A stretch of DNA of 64,000 bases, taken from assembly GCA_973895155.1 (NCBI GenBank), contig OZ316893.1:18848001-18912000 (forward strand), in the 5' to 3' direction. Under the pieces are notes generated by a model, which was not told the DNA's origin, searched no databases, and worked only from the letters and a program-made list of their open reading frames with translations. Position numbers and translations under genes: made by a program. The DNA is from Marsupella aquatica (Eukaryota; Marchantiophyta). This document shows positions 33,771-45,460 of this stretch, one piece after another (the first letter of the stretch is position 1; every line of letters begins with the position of its first letter).

Positions 33771-35190
33771 AGCATATCACTTACTGGCAGTATAATGAGG
33801 TAGTGCTCTATTAGTGTAGAATGCAATCACAGGCTGTAGCAATAGCGGATGTTGCAATGTTGAACACGTTATTACACAACAATAAAGACTAATGTATGAG
33901 CTTCAATGGATATTTTCAAGATGTAATTGTAATTGTGGAATGGATTCCATGTCATTTATTTTAGCATTGTCGTAGTCCCTTGGGAAATTACAAAAACACC
34001 ATATTGCTCTATTGTAATGCAATACACACAAGCAGAACTTAGAGACCACTTGTAAATCATGGGGTGCCATACGGGCTTGAACTAGGAGACCCCCATTCCT
34101 GGTACTTTGACTTGCGCTGTCACTTTGCTGTTGTGTCTTTCCTCTTGAAGTTCTTTGGAACTGTTTTTTGCATTTTCATTGTAGCAAATTCTTCCTTCAC
34201 CTTCTATACTTCAGCCTCATAGACTACATTGTAGTCATCCAGTAGCTTGGTAATCTTGTTCTCAAGTAAAAGACAAGTTGGAAGAGGATTAGGCAGGGTG
34301 TTGTGGTATCGGCTTGGTGAATCAAAATGCAACAAATATGGACGATGGTCCAATTTCTTTCGGCCTCCATACACATTGTGATCCACCAAGGACTAATCAG
34401 CATGACCTTCGTCTTAGTTAAAAAGTACTCAAGCAAGTCAACGAAAGACTTGAAATGAGCCACCACATATGACCACGCCTCAACTACCAGAAAATCTCTT
34501 GAAGTAGTGCATTTGTTTTCAACATCTCCTCCATGGGATCGGAATCCACGACGAACCTTGTCTTCTGGTGCAAATGGAATGAAACACGATATCAGTCCCT
34601 TGAATGCGCGAGACGAGATGCTTGCACCATTTTGCACCAAAGTCCCTTGAAAGGCGAGAGAGCTTGCAAACCGCATCTGATGTGATTGAGGTACAAAGTT
34701 GCTCATACTATTATGTGAAGTGAGTGGGAAAGTAAGAATGAGTGGCCGGAGTGGGCATACAAACATTCAAGTGTCTAAATTGCCACCTATTAATGAGCCA
34801 AAAGATCACCATGTCACGTAAAATGTTGCATAATTTCAGTGCTACAAAACTATCATATCCCGTCGTAACAATGAGCAAAAGTAGTCGTAAAGGTGTGGAA
34901 TGTGACCTACGGTCATAGTGTTACATCCAAAAAGTATGCAAAAAGATATGATGACACATTTCGAAAGATACTGATTGGACTATGAATCGCAATTTACTAC
35001 AAACATTATGATTGTATGAAGTAGTAAGTTTAATACAATATCTGTTCATACTTTGTGAAGGCGGTCAAATGGAACTTTACTGACAAAGTGCAAAGATTTT
35101 AGTTCAAAAACAAAGTGGAGTATTGTACCGCAAAAGTCATTCGCATAGATTACAAATAGAAACTAACGCACGGGCCTTTTTCCTTATGTC
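33771..35190. other. Unassigned repeat-rich sequence
   Basis: Contains a minus-strand frame at 34224-34766 without recognisable domain. No terminal repeats are defined. The right edge is the truncated end of the copia II gag. Confidence 0.3.
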
Positions 35191-35194
35191 GGGG

Positions 35195-35614
35195 CTATTG
35201 CCACAAAAGAGCCTGGAACTCTATTAGTGAACTCATGAGCTTCAACAATGTGAACAACTGGGTTGATAGCTCATTTTGGTGGTACTTCTCCTTGAGTGCA
35301 ATATATAGCGATGCCCAATCCAAGTGATCCTCCACCTGGATAATGACTTGAGCTTGGAGGTAGAGCATGAAGGTGCTCACGACCATCTCTTGGGTATTAC
35401 TTTAGTCATTGTTTTTTATTGTCTCGGGTTTTGGCTTAAGCACCTTGCCTAAACCAGTTGCTTTCAACAATCCCTTCACTTGCCGCTCCCACAACAAATA
35501 ATCCAATCGCCCATCAAACTTCATCACCTCAAACTTTGCGTCTCTGACCTTTTGAGTAACTAGGGTGTTCACCTTGTTCCCCTCCAGCCAATGTAGCTCA
35601 ATTGGTACCACCAA
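35195..35614 (-). pseudogene. Ty1/copia gag fragment (copia II)
   Basis: Two minus-strand pieces in one frame, separated by a stop near 35400. The first (35614-35402) has VMKFDGRLDYLLWERQVKGL and LKATGLGKVLKPKP, the usual copia gag (UBN2) start. The second (35386-35195) has DHLDWASLYIALKEKYHQ. Gag forms the virus-like particle. It lies downstream of the LTR and primer-binding site at 36.34-36.70 kb in correct order. Everything 3' of 35195 (protease, integrase, RT) is missing, so this is the 5' stub of an element. Confidence 0.72.
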
Positions 35615-36339
35615 ACTTATCTCTTACGCAAGTGACACAAAACGTTGAGCAAAATTGGAATGCTCACATTCAACAAGTTAGCATCTCATGCACATGCGCC
35701 ACAAGATAAGTTTTTTGGAACACTAAATGGATCAGCAAATCAACCTTTGAGTCAAAGTTATTCCCTAGAGAAACAATTGAAACTCAATCATTTTGTACCC
35801 CCATGGGGAATCTGAAATAAACAATTGACTTGCCAACATCCATTCATAAAACTGCGGGTATCGGCACGGAGCTGACTATGCGAGGAACCACCACAAAACA
35901 ATTCAGCCAAAGTGGACACCTGAAACACCATGGAGAAAGCACTCTCAGATTTTCAGGACTCCTGCGACAGATTCTTGACAAAAGGCTATTCATCCTACAA
36001 TAGGGTTGATTGCCCCGGTTCAATCTCAACCATTGGATTGAAGAGATCAATGGCTGAAAATGTGATATGCAAGCGCGACAATGTAAAATGGGTGGAGGCA
36101 AGGCTCGATCTTGACCATTGGATCTTCCTAATTGGATAGTAAGAAGCAATCTCAGGCTGAATTAAAGGGCCAAGTGGCAAATAACAAGTACCCATCTCCA
36201 GCTGTGCAATCTGAATGATCTAATGGCCCAAAAGAGGTACGAGGCCCACATTGCGGGTCACCCACAATGTGTAAAAGGTGTGGAAAGGGGCAACTTATGC
36301 CGTTAGATCCTTGTAATCTAACACATACTATTGCTCAAT
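35615..36339 (-). other. Leader region of copia II, unassigned
   Basis: Between the primer-binding site and the gag fragment. No open frame on the minus strand; some unrelated sequence may be inserted. Confidence 0.35.
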
Positions 36340-36357
36340 GGGGGCTCTGATATCAAT
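36340..36357 (-). promoter_or_regulatory. Primer-binding site of copia II (initiator Met tRNA type)
   Basis: Read on the minus strand directly after the LTR end: ATTGATATCAGAGCCCC. This matches the common plant copia primer-binding site TGGTATCAGAGCC with one substitution (GATATC for GGTATC). Its position next to the CA end of the LTR fixes element orientation. Confidence 0.75.
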
Positions 36358-36695
36358 TGGTGGGAAAACCATCACAAAACAACCATGAGCACAATCAACA
36401 AGCATGCACAAATCTACACCAAGATAAGTGGTTCACTGTCAAGGCTACATCCATGGGAACACACAAGAGCTTTACTAAGCTTTGGCCACAATGGCCACAC
36501 AAAGCCTCCTTGCACAAGCTCTTCTCCTAGCACCTAGCTAGCTCCCTCAACAATGAGCATGAGTCTCAAAGAAGAGCTCTCCCTAGCCCCTCTACATGCT
36601 AGATGTAAGAGTTGCCGCTAATCACCATTAACACCCTAATGGCAGGTTGGCCTTAGTAACAAGAGGTTAACCCAAGATTGAAGTTAACCCTAACA
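36358..36695 (-). repeat. 5' LTR of copia II
   Basis: 338 bp with TG and CA ends (TGGTGGGAAAACC at 36358; CCTAACA ending at 36695). Same family as the LTRs at 10513-10819, 59791-60105 and 58340-60449. The adjacent primer-binding site identifies it as a 5' LTR on the minus strand. Confidence 0.82.
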
Positions 36696-38503
36696 TTTGT
36701 GCCTGTGCCTCCTACCTGGACCCCTCTGGTGCCTCCTTGGCCAATCCACTTGTGTTTAGGGGTGTCTTTAGATCCAAAGGGAGCTCATACACTCGGTGTG
36801 ATCAAGGGAGTGGTAGGCGAGGTGGTAGGACAGTGACACACCATGACATTCAGGATATGGTGGCAGCCATTGCATGCTTAGGACTTGGGATACCATGCTA
36901 CAATGGAGTAGTGACATGTGCTTCCACCGCGGGATGGTATCCAATGTTGGGTAGCTCCAAATCGATACACAGCAGAATATACCCAAATTAAAACCGCAAT
37001 GAGTTGCTCACGGTGCAGAGAACCAACAACTTGTGTATTCCTAATCAATCCTACCAAAATTGAAAATACCGAGCTCTCTAGTGAGCTCCAAATTGATCAC
37101 AACACAATCCCAATTACAATCACAATGTACAAGTTATTGACAATGCTAGCTCCTCTCTTCCCTATAGCCCTCAACGTCACTCAATGAAATCATAGCCTTT
37201 TTTTCTTCCCGCAACCCTGATGTCTTGGAAAATTTATATATGAGAGGTTCCTCAAAGAGAGACCAGGGTACACAACATCATCACTTATCAATGATTGATA
37301 ATTGATATATCAGCCATTGATACCAATTATCAATTTTGACGCTAAATGTTTTTTGAATCTCATTTGAGTAGCTAAGATGGGGCCTTTGCACCTTCGTGCA
37401 ACATCTCAACTGGGCAGAGATTGGCCCAATCTTGGCTGACCTCGACGAGATAGGCGTACGGACAAAAACAATTGGGCAAAAACAAAACCATAAAATTTTC
37501 AAAAAAATATTTCAATCTTTTTGGTGTTAGTACCACACGGACACCCACCCATCTTAGCTAACCTCACTGAGATGGGGAGCACGGACACCCCATAGTGAAA
37601 AAACCAAAAAATGCATTCTCCCTTAAATTTTTTGAAAAAAAATATCAATTTTTTCTGTTTTTTAGCTTGCATCGCAACTCAATTTCTCTCTGAGATGAGG
37701 TGGTAGCTGATATCAAGCGGACTGGTGGAGATGACTTATAAATGATGAAATTACTTATCTTAGAGAGTCCCCAATGTTTGGAAAAGAGAGTGGCCCCAAT
37801 GTATCCCTTAAAGAAATGATGTAGTGCTTGGGCAATACTTTCGCCCTCTCCTTCACATCACCCTTGTCCCCTCCCTAAGTCCCTGACACCTGGAGGCTAC
37901 AAAGTTCTCCCCCTCAAAACCTAATTTTGGAGTCCCACCAAGTGGATTTTTACTTTCAAGGTCTGGTTGAGTCAAAGTTTTCAGTTGGGGCCACACCAAG
38001 AAATTCATGTGGCTGAGGAAATTGTCACTTCCCATGGGGTCCGGAAAGACCATTAACAAGGCAAGGGATCCATTGGTATTTGCAATAACATACCATTGTT
38101 TGGAAGATTAATGTGTTGAAATATTTGCTAAAAAATGCAATCAATACAGAAAAAAGTAGCGAAGAATCTGTATACTCATAAGGCATTTGTCACAAAAAGC
38201 TATGAGAAATTGCTCAACACAATTTTGATAATACCAAGTATATAGGCTTTTTTGACCAGCTAAAAGGCAATTGCCTAGGACAAGGCTTGAACTAGCTTAC
38301 AGGCGGGGAAAACAGTTCATGTATAGTTTTGTATTACTTTCCATTATTCCAACAACCTACCACGGGCGCCTATGGCGTATAACATATTTGACCCATCCAA
38401 AATGTTTTGGCACAACATATACATAACAAGCAAAGAAAAATTGTCTAAACAGGATTGAACTTGATACATGTTGGTCCCGACTACCCATGGCCATTTGAGC
38501 TAT
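36696..38503. other. Unassigned spacer between copia II and gypsy II
   Basis: AT-rich. It contains a perfect 10-bp inverted repeat (TTGATAATTG at 37295-37304, CAATTATCAA at 37324-37333), and two loosely repeated CATCTTAGCTAACCTC-like blocks near 37370-37580. No coding frame with a domain was found. Confidence 0.35.
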
Positions 38504-39108
38504 GTTGTGCGCATACACATCGCTACACAACATACATCGTTTGTCACACATATCCAAGCATAGTCACAATCTAACGACACAAACCTAAGAGAATGATCTA
38601 CAAATGGAACCCATGTCCATACATGCCCAAAACCCACAATAATCTTCTTCAATAGTGCAAATCCAACAACGATCGGTGCTAATCCAACAACGATCCCATC
38701 CGACGCGATCACACATGTATGTCAAGCCCAACACACCTTGTGCTTCAAGGAATCCACATTACATGCACACAACCTGGTGAGCCACACCATAGCCACCAAG
38801 CTCATGCTCAAAGGCTCAACATTGAAAGATGAGGCCTTTGAGCCAACACCCGGGATAACTATCCCTCACACCAACTCAAACTAAACATAGTGCTCATGTA
38901 GCACACATACAAAACCTCTATACCTAGATAGTATGATATACTTTACTACCACTCTAAATGGTGTGACAGTTGTCGTGCGCATACACATCGCTACACAACA
39001 TACATCGCTTGTCACACATATCCAAGCATAGTCACAATCTAACGACACAAACCTAAGAGAATGATCTACAAATGGAACCCATGTCCATACATGCCCAAAA
39101 CCCACAAT
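38504..39108 (-). repeat. 3' LTR region of gypsy II with unusual A-L-A arrangement
   Basis: L (38641-38969) is about 95 percent identical to 57361-57690 and starts TGTCACACC on the minus strand. It is flanked on both sides by nearly identical copies of a 136-bp segment A (38505-38640 and about 38972-39108). The right-hand A directly follows the polypurine tract, where an LTR should begin. The 5' repeat at 57361-57690 has no A on either side. The exact LTR limits are therefore unclear. Confidence 0.65.
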
Positions 39109-39122
39109 CGCCCCCCTAGCTG
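39109..39122 (-). promoter_or_regulatory. Polypurine tract of gypsy II
   Basis: On the minus strand, CCAGCTAGGGGGGCG lies between the end of the polyprotein and the 3' repeat region. Such a tract primes plus-strand DNA synthesis at the edge of the 3' LTR. Confidence 0.55.
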
Positions 39123-39281
39123 GAAGTGAGGTCCCCTAACTCTAGCTAGCCATGATTTCTACAAGGTTGATATACACCTTTTTAGGTGTGAAGATCAAGA
39201 GGCCGGGTGCAAGTGAGCCCCATTGATCACCTACCTGCAATTTATATCTTCCACGAGAACACAAATGATAACTAGTCGGCA

Positions 39282-40613
39282 TCACCGACATTGAGGACAC
39301 AACCATGATCCACTAGGAATCATGTGCAAGGGTGGTGTCAAACACGACATGTGCCATCCTCTAGAACACCAATCACAAATTAACATAGTAGCTGCTCCCT
39401 AAGCAGACCCACACAACATACATTTCAAGCCAGCACGAACATGTGTCAAGCTTGGATCCACAGTACCATCAATGTTTGGAAGATGACACGGCGCACAATT
39501 ACGCACATGATCCTTCCAAACCATACCATCACGTCCTTCCAACATAAGGACTCCAGAAGGCAACACTTCACGCATACGTAAGATTGTCCGCCCTGCGGTC
39601 ACATCAAGCGTCGTTGGTGCTGTCCGCTGCAAATAAACATAATCGCCAGGATGAAATCTTCTAATCCTCGTGCGATAACCTCCTCCACAAATAGTAGCAT
39701 ACCGCAAAGTATCACGATGTTGGGCAATAGCAAGGTTGTCAAAGGCCATGGGCATGACTCTCTCAAAAACTCGTGTCCTCTCTGAACAAACCTTGAATCA
39801 AACATCTGGATCATCCAAATCCACAACATTTGCAACATCACGACGAATAGCCGCTGGCAAATCTGGCTCTCTACCATAGAGCAAGAAATAAGGTGAAAAG
39901 GATGCAAGTGATGCTTGTCGACTGAAACGGTAGCCCATAGCTAACCAAGGTAGTTGGAGATCCTAGTCTCCCAAATGACCAACTTGCAAGCCATACTTAC
40001 GCAATCCTCTCTTCACAGTTTGTACAACTCTCTCTGCCAATCCATCTGTCTCAGGATGATCGCGAGAAGTAGTACGATGATCAATCAGAGCTTGCTCACA
40101 CAAACCCTCAAAATCTCTACGGAATTATGTGCCCTAATCAGTCAACACCTCAGCTGGTGCTCCAAAGTGACTGAGTACTCGATCCAAAAATGTGGTAGCC
40201 ACTCCTCCACTAGCTTTATCTGGCAATGCGACTAGTTCAATCCACTTGGAGAAGTGCTCCACCATAACCAAAACATACCGATTGTGACGTTGGGTAAGAG
40301 GCAATGGACCAGCAAAGTCCAAACTCCATCGATATCCCAAACCCATGATCGGTAGCGGATGCAACTAAGGAGTGGGAGCATTGAACGATGCTCGCACTCG
40401 ATCACAAACCATACACTTAGCTATCAATTGCTGGACATCAGTGTGCATACCACGCCACCAATACTGTGTCTGCAGCAAGCTATAAGTGTGCTTCACACCA
40501 AAGTGCCCTAACTCTTTGTGCGCATGTCGCATCAAATGTACTCGTTGTGACAGTTTTGGTACAACCAACACCTTCCCATCACGTAGTACCCTCAAAAGAT
40601 GGTTTCCTTCCCA
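39282..40613 (-). pseudogene. Gypsy II integrase with C-terminal PHD finger
   Basis: Zinc-binding domain at 40540-40390 (RHAHKELGHFGVKHTYSLL, CMVCDRV). Catalytic core: YRWSLDFAGPLPLTQRHNRY (first Asp, about 40330), HFGAPAEVLTD (second Asp, about 40140), then TDGLAERVVQTV (Glu). The C-terminal domain has RRFHPGDYVYLQRTA and GMVWKDHVRNCAPCHLPNID (39510-39470). The end of the polyprotein (39433-39282) is a PHD finger: CMLC, then CDWC, WHMSC and CPQC in Cys4-His-Cys3 order, followed by a TGA at 39282-39284. PHD fingers bind histone H3 tails and could guide integration, as chromodomains do in chromoviruses. In-frame stops occur near 40601, 40366, 40134, 40128, 39965, 39801 and 39399. Confidence 0.85.
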
Positions 40614-42302
40614 TCAAAATCTCTTGGCTCGTTGTAGAACCCTATCACCCTCCTTAGCATCAACATTGCCACCAATGGAGCCACCATACAAATATTCCAA
40701 CACTCTCACATCGTTGTGAATATCTTGCTGTCCAAAAACTACATCACCAACATCCATATCCGAAGACTCATCATCTACTCCATCCAATGAAGTAGAGTCT
40801 ACATATCCACTACATACTGGCACCCAACAAAGGAAAGCAGATGCATGCCATCCTGGCACCATCTCCTTATCTGTCTCATCATGCCATCGAGCTCCAATCT
40901 CATCCTCTTGACTGGTACATGGATTGCGGCTCAACCCATTCGCATCCAAATTCACTTTTCCAGGTCTATGCACAACCTGAAAATCATACTCCTGCAACAA
41001 TAATGCCCATCGTGCAAGCTTCCCTCTAAGCTTGTCAGACTCCATTAACCACTTGAGAGGTTGATGATCAGTGATCAAGGTGAACAAATTACCAAACAAA
41101 TAGCAACGGAAATGTGCCACAGCCCACACTATTGCCAAACACTCTCCCTCATAAGAGTTGTACTTAGCCTCTGCTGAATTGTTGGATCTACTGGCATACG
41201 CCACAACAAACTCATTCCCATCATCATCCTTCTGAGTCAACACTGCTCCAAGTCCTACTCCACTCCAATCAGTGTGAAGCTGAAATGGTCGCCCTGAAAT
41301 GGGTCTTCTCAAAATAGGTGTTGATGCCAGTCTTTCCTTCAACTCTTGGAAAGCATGCTCCTGTTCGTCTCCCCAAATCCACTCCTGATCCAACTTAGTG
41401 AGTATAGTTGAAGGTTTAGCAAGCTGGCTAAATCCTTTAACATACCTCCTATAGTAGCTCGCCAATCCCAAAAATGCACGAACTCTGCCCACATCAATAG
41501 GACGAGGAATCTGTGTAATAGCCTCCACCTTAGTCTGTTGCACACCCAATCCTCCTGGGTAGATAGTGTGGCCCAAATACTCAATCTTCTCTTAAAAGAA
41601 CTTACACTTGCCGGGATGGAGCTTCAATCCATGTTCCCTCAATCTTTCAAACACAATCTGCAAGTGTCTCTGATGTTCTTCCACAGTAGAAGAATAAACT
41701 AAAATATCATCAATATAACATCTGACAAAATCCAAACCTGCAAGGATTCGATCCATGACTCTCTAGAACTCAGCTGGTGCATTCTTCAACCCAAATGGTA
41801 AGAACAATCACTGATACAAACGATCTTTGCCATAAGAATCAATCCCCCAGAATGTTGTCTTGGACCTATCAGAATGCCTAATTGGCAACTGATGGTATCC
41901 CGCCCTGAGGTCCAACAAACTAAAAATCCTTGCATGCCCCACTGCATCAAAGATCTCCTCCGGTGTGGGCATGGCATATCGATCAGATTTTGTTTGACGA
42001 TTAATAGGCCGGTAATCACCGCACATTTGCCTATCCGTGTAATTGCCATGCACATCCTTCTTGGCTGGCATCATTGTGGCAGATGCATACTCTCTGTATG
42101 AAATCTCCACCAAACCAGCTTCCAACAAATCCTGAGTTCTACTCCGGATCAATGCCCTCTCCATATCACTATATCGATATGGTCGTCGAAAGATTGGCGC
42201 ATCACTAGCCAGTTCAATCTGAATACCAGGGCCCTTCAATGTTCCCAAATCCTTCATGCTAAATGCAAAACAATTCCAATAACTCTTCAAGAATTGATGC
42301 AT
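40614..42302 (-). pseudogene. Gypsy II reverse transcriptase and RNase H
   Basis: RT begins with GIQIELASDAPIFRRPYRYS (about 42225), then ALIRSRTQDLLEAGLVE, CGDYRPINRQTKSDRYAMPT, LLDLRAGYHQLPIR (41900) and the active site CYIDDILVYS (about 41715). The connection GHTIYPGGLGVQQTKVEAIT (41570) leads to RNase H: LHTDWSGVGLGAVLTQKDDD (first Asp), NSYEGECLAIVWAVAHFRCY (Glu), LITDHQPLKWLM (Asp) and the VHRPGKVNLDANGLSR end (40940). It copies element RNA into DNA. Stops at 42303-42305, 41808-41810 (where gypsy I keeps Trp) and 41577-41579 inactivate it. After RNase H an acidic linker (DDESSDMDVGD) leads to integrase. Confidence 0.9.
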
Positions 42303-42552
42303 TCAAAGTCTCTCACCCCCTGTCAACTTAGGACCAATTTGTGGCTCCCAACTCTCCATCAAAGCTGTGATGTCTTCCTTCGGGGTTGAAGAGATAGTCG
42401 GTGGTTGCTATTTAGCAACAATTTGAGCAGTCCCAACCTGCTCAACAATCTGTCCTGCCTTGGCCAATCCTGCCATAGGTCCATGGACTGTCTGCTCGCC
42501 CCCAGCTGTGGTCGCTACTGTCTCAGTAGACCGCAAGCTCACCAATGGACGA

Positions 42553-44031
42553 TCAGTAACACCAAAAGAGCGCATCCGGCCACAATTGTTCAGCTAAGAT
42601 TCCCAAGCTGATAATCCAAGTCAAGCAATTCAAATCCATGGCTTGACCAAGGACTTGGCGGCGTGAACTCTCTAACACAGAGGCAACCGCAGTAGTGCCA
42701 GTAAAAAATCCCATAGCACGCTCTCGTTCATCAGCAGTAGGTTCCACTAACTGTTGTAGAGTTGTATTCCATACAAGTCCAGGCCCACCTGCTTTGAATG
42801 CATATGAAGCAGAATGACTCACAAAAGTGGGTAATGCACAACGTGGGCGACCAACTACATTGACCACTGCCAATGGAGGTCTGTCAGGCTGGGTCACACC
42901 TTGTGCACGATGCCTTGGATCCAAAATATCATCCACCACCAAGGTTGTTGAGCGAGGAATGCTATCAAATGCTCGCTCCAACACCTCCCAAGGTAACAAA
43001 TTAGTCCACCACAATCGTGGACAATGTGCACAAGAACCCACACGTGCAACATCCAATAACACAATAGGTCCAATCCAAGACTTAACCTGATGAACGCTGG
43101 CAACAAGTCAATGACGATCATCACCCAATAATGGCACATTCTCCAAAATGTAGGCAAAGGAATGTGTCTGATGCAACTGAAGATGACGCAACACCCGTAA
43201 CATCTCCCAAAACAATGCAAATCTTGGATCATGAAGTCCATGTCCAACTCCAACTCTAGATTGACCCTGACATGGCCAACCTGCAATCACCAAATCAATG
43301 GGGCCAACGCGATCCAAACGATCCACCCCCAACAATGAAATATCAGATGGCAATGCATGCTGATAACCACGAACGGCATCCACTGGCAACAACTGTGGGT
43401 AACGTTCGACCAATAATGCCACATGACGTAATGAGCCTCTACGTGCTATCTCATCAGTCTCCACATACAAATAACGGCGCACAAGAATGCCGGCTTGAAG
43501 AACGGTAGCCAATCTAGTGCTAATTCCACCAAATAAATCCAACAAACAAATACCCTCATGTGGATATTGCCATGCAATAGGAGTAGTATCTAGTGGTGAA
43601 AGAGTCACTGGTCCATTTGCAGTTGACTGTTCTGCTCCTGATTGCGGTGTAAAAGCATGACGCCATGCATCATGTATCAATCGGGCTGCACTTTGTGGCA
43701 AGGCCTGCCCAGTACCCCATACTGGTGTCACAACACTATCAATGGGAAATCCATGCATCAAGTGTTCCTCATGTGCCTCCTCCACCGTAGGAACATCTGC
43801 TGCATGTGCATTACCCTTAATCAAATCATCAGCTCCAGTAATCAAACTATTGAATGCTGCCAAAGACAATAGTGCAGATTTGGGGCCTCCAATAGGTCCA
43901 CTAAATTGCACTGGCAATTGGCTCAATCGAGCATCTCCAGATTGCCAATTGGGTCGGTACGACACCGATTCATTCCAAAAATCAAGAACAAATCTCATAG
44001 GATAGAACTGTGCATCCCACCAAGACATCAT
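42553..44031 (-). pseudogene. C5 cytosine DNA methyltransferase domain in gypsy II polyprotein
   Basis: C5 methyltransferases transfer a methyl group from S-adenosylmethionine to cytosine in DNA. One frame with a single TGA (43108-43110) shows the motifs in order: motif I GICLLDLFGGIST (43555-43517, AdoMet binding), motif IV VIAGWPCQGQS (PCQ at 43267-43275, catalytic Cys), DPRFALFWEMLRVLR, motif VI YILENVP (ENV at 43135-43143), motif VIII-like GSCAHCPRLWWTNL (about 43010), and a C-terminal ERERAMGFFTG...LGQAMDLN block like motifs IX-X (42700-42620). DNMT3/DRM-type proteins share the FGGI-like start and PC motif, but the order is canonical (I to X), unlike plant DRM. It lies between protease and RT. 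A frameshift near 44000 separates it from protease; the N-terminal part (YRPNWQSGDARLSQLPVQF) is linker. The copy is inactive as it stands. Confidence 0.85.
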
Positions 44032-45430
44032 ATGACTCAGCCTTAGTCAAAATAGCTCGAGCCTGGATCCGTGAGTTATCCTTTGAATGATCCTCCTGAA
44101 TCCTAAGTTCAAGTGCTCGTCGAGTGATATGTTGTGTGCGTGTAGGTCCTCCCAATGAAGTCTGAATGGGAAAGGGACACTCCTCCAAATTATCAGGACG
44201 CAATCCCAATCCTCTTATCGCAGACTTACCCAACATCAAGGGCTGAGCACCAGTATCAAGTAACACTCGCTCTGGCTGGTATATTGCTCCAAAAGGCCCA
44301 ACTAATCAGAAGATACCACTCCGATTATCAAGTGATATGACGCTAGGTTTAAACCTAGTCCTCTCATAAGCAGGGTGCGCTGGTAAATCTATCAACCTTG
44401 CCGCTGCTGCATGCCATGTCTCATTACTGGCAATAGGTGGATTCAAATCCACTGCTTCTAAATTGGGCGTTGCTTCTGCACGTGAAGCAACAATTGGAGT
44501 GTCCTTGCATAATGTGGCCGCCAATCTGAACACCTCTGTTGGACTAACTCCCAATGCCAACATATCCGTAGCTGAAAATAATGGCATTTTCACTATAGTA
44601 GTGGCCGCCCCCAACAGGGTACTTGTCATCCCTGTCACAATATCACTTGAATCCGCCAACTTACCCCCACCTGGGTTAGTCCAAACCGGATTCATAGAGG
44701 TAGTTTGAACTGCCTCTAACAATGTGAATAATTGGGGAAGCTTCGTTTGACGATGAAGATCCCCTCTCTATGGATCCAATTCTACCACTGCTCCTCGTGG
44801 CTCAAGGGCTTTTGCTGCTCCTCGAGTTAATGCTGCAGATGCATCAACATGCGCAGTGCCACACATAAATCCCATGGTGGCAAGATCTCCATCAGCTCCA
44901 TAAGAGGTTGAAGCTCCATAGGATGTAGAAGCTCCATCACTAGCAGTAGGTCTAACTTGAGAACTAGCCATTGCAGCTAGTTGTTGCTCCAATTGAGCAA
45001 TCTTTGCATCCTTAGGATCTGTGGTAACGGTAGGAGCAACATCACCTCCCTGTCTTCCTGCATGTGGCATGCCTCGACCACGTCCACCACCTCTACCTCC
45101 TCTTCCCTGATCATACACACTTGGTCCTCCCCGTCGTAGTTCAAGATGAAGTACAAAACACCTATCTTTGGTGTGTCCAGAAACTCCACAATGCTCACAT
45201 TGTCGTTGATCAGGCGTAGATGCCCCTCCTTGCCCCCTAGTATCCGGAAAATATCTTTGTGCATGATCCCCACCACAAGTCCAACATCCTGACTATTGTC
45301 CAGCATAAGAAGACACGGGTCTCTGACTAGTAGATTCCCGTATTGTAGGCTTCTCCCTTTGGCTCTTACGTGCAGTAGGTTGCGGTGTGGGCGTCAATGC
45401 AACCTTTGGTGCTTCCTTGGAAAATCCGGA
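43982..45430 (-). pseudogene. Gypsy II gag C-terminus (CCHC) and aspartic protease
   Basis: Upstream part: two zinc knuckles at 45290-45170. The first (CWTCGGDHAQRYF) has Phe where the last Cys is expected; the second (CEHCGVSGHTKDRC) is a perfect C-x2-C-x4-H-x4-C. A Gly/Arg-rich stretch (RGGRGGGRGRG) follows, then a KIAQLEQQLAAM coil. In the same frame, after TAGs near 44768 and a stop at 44306, comes the protease: VLLDTGAQPLMLGKSAI (about 44265, catalytic DTG), ending ESYDVLVGC (44010). Gag and protease are in one frame, so gag-pol was probably one polyprotein. Confidence 0.85.
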
Positions 45431-45460
45431 CACTAGAAGAATCCAAGGTGAATTGAGACC
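45431..45460 (+). repeat. CACTA left terminal inverted repeat
   Basis: About 30 bp matching the right terminus (55364-55393) in inverted orientation: CACTAGAAGAA, then TCCA, a diverged centre, and TTGAGACC (TTTGAGACC at the other end). Confidence 0.9.

Noticed and set aside
34224-34766. 180-codon minus-strand frame
   Set aside because: No recognisable domain, unusual composition, bounded by frame breaks; not enough to call a gene.
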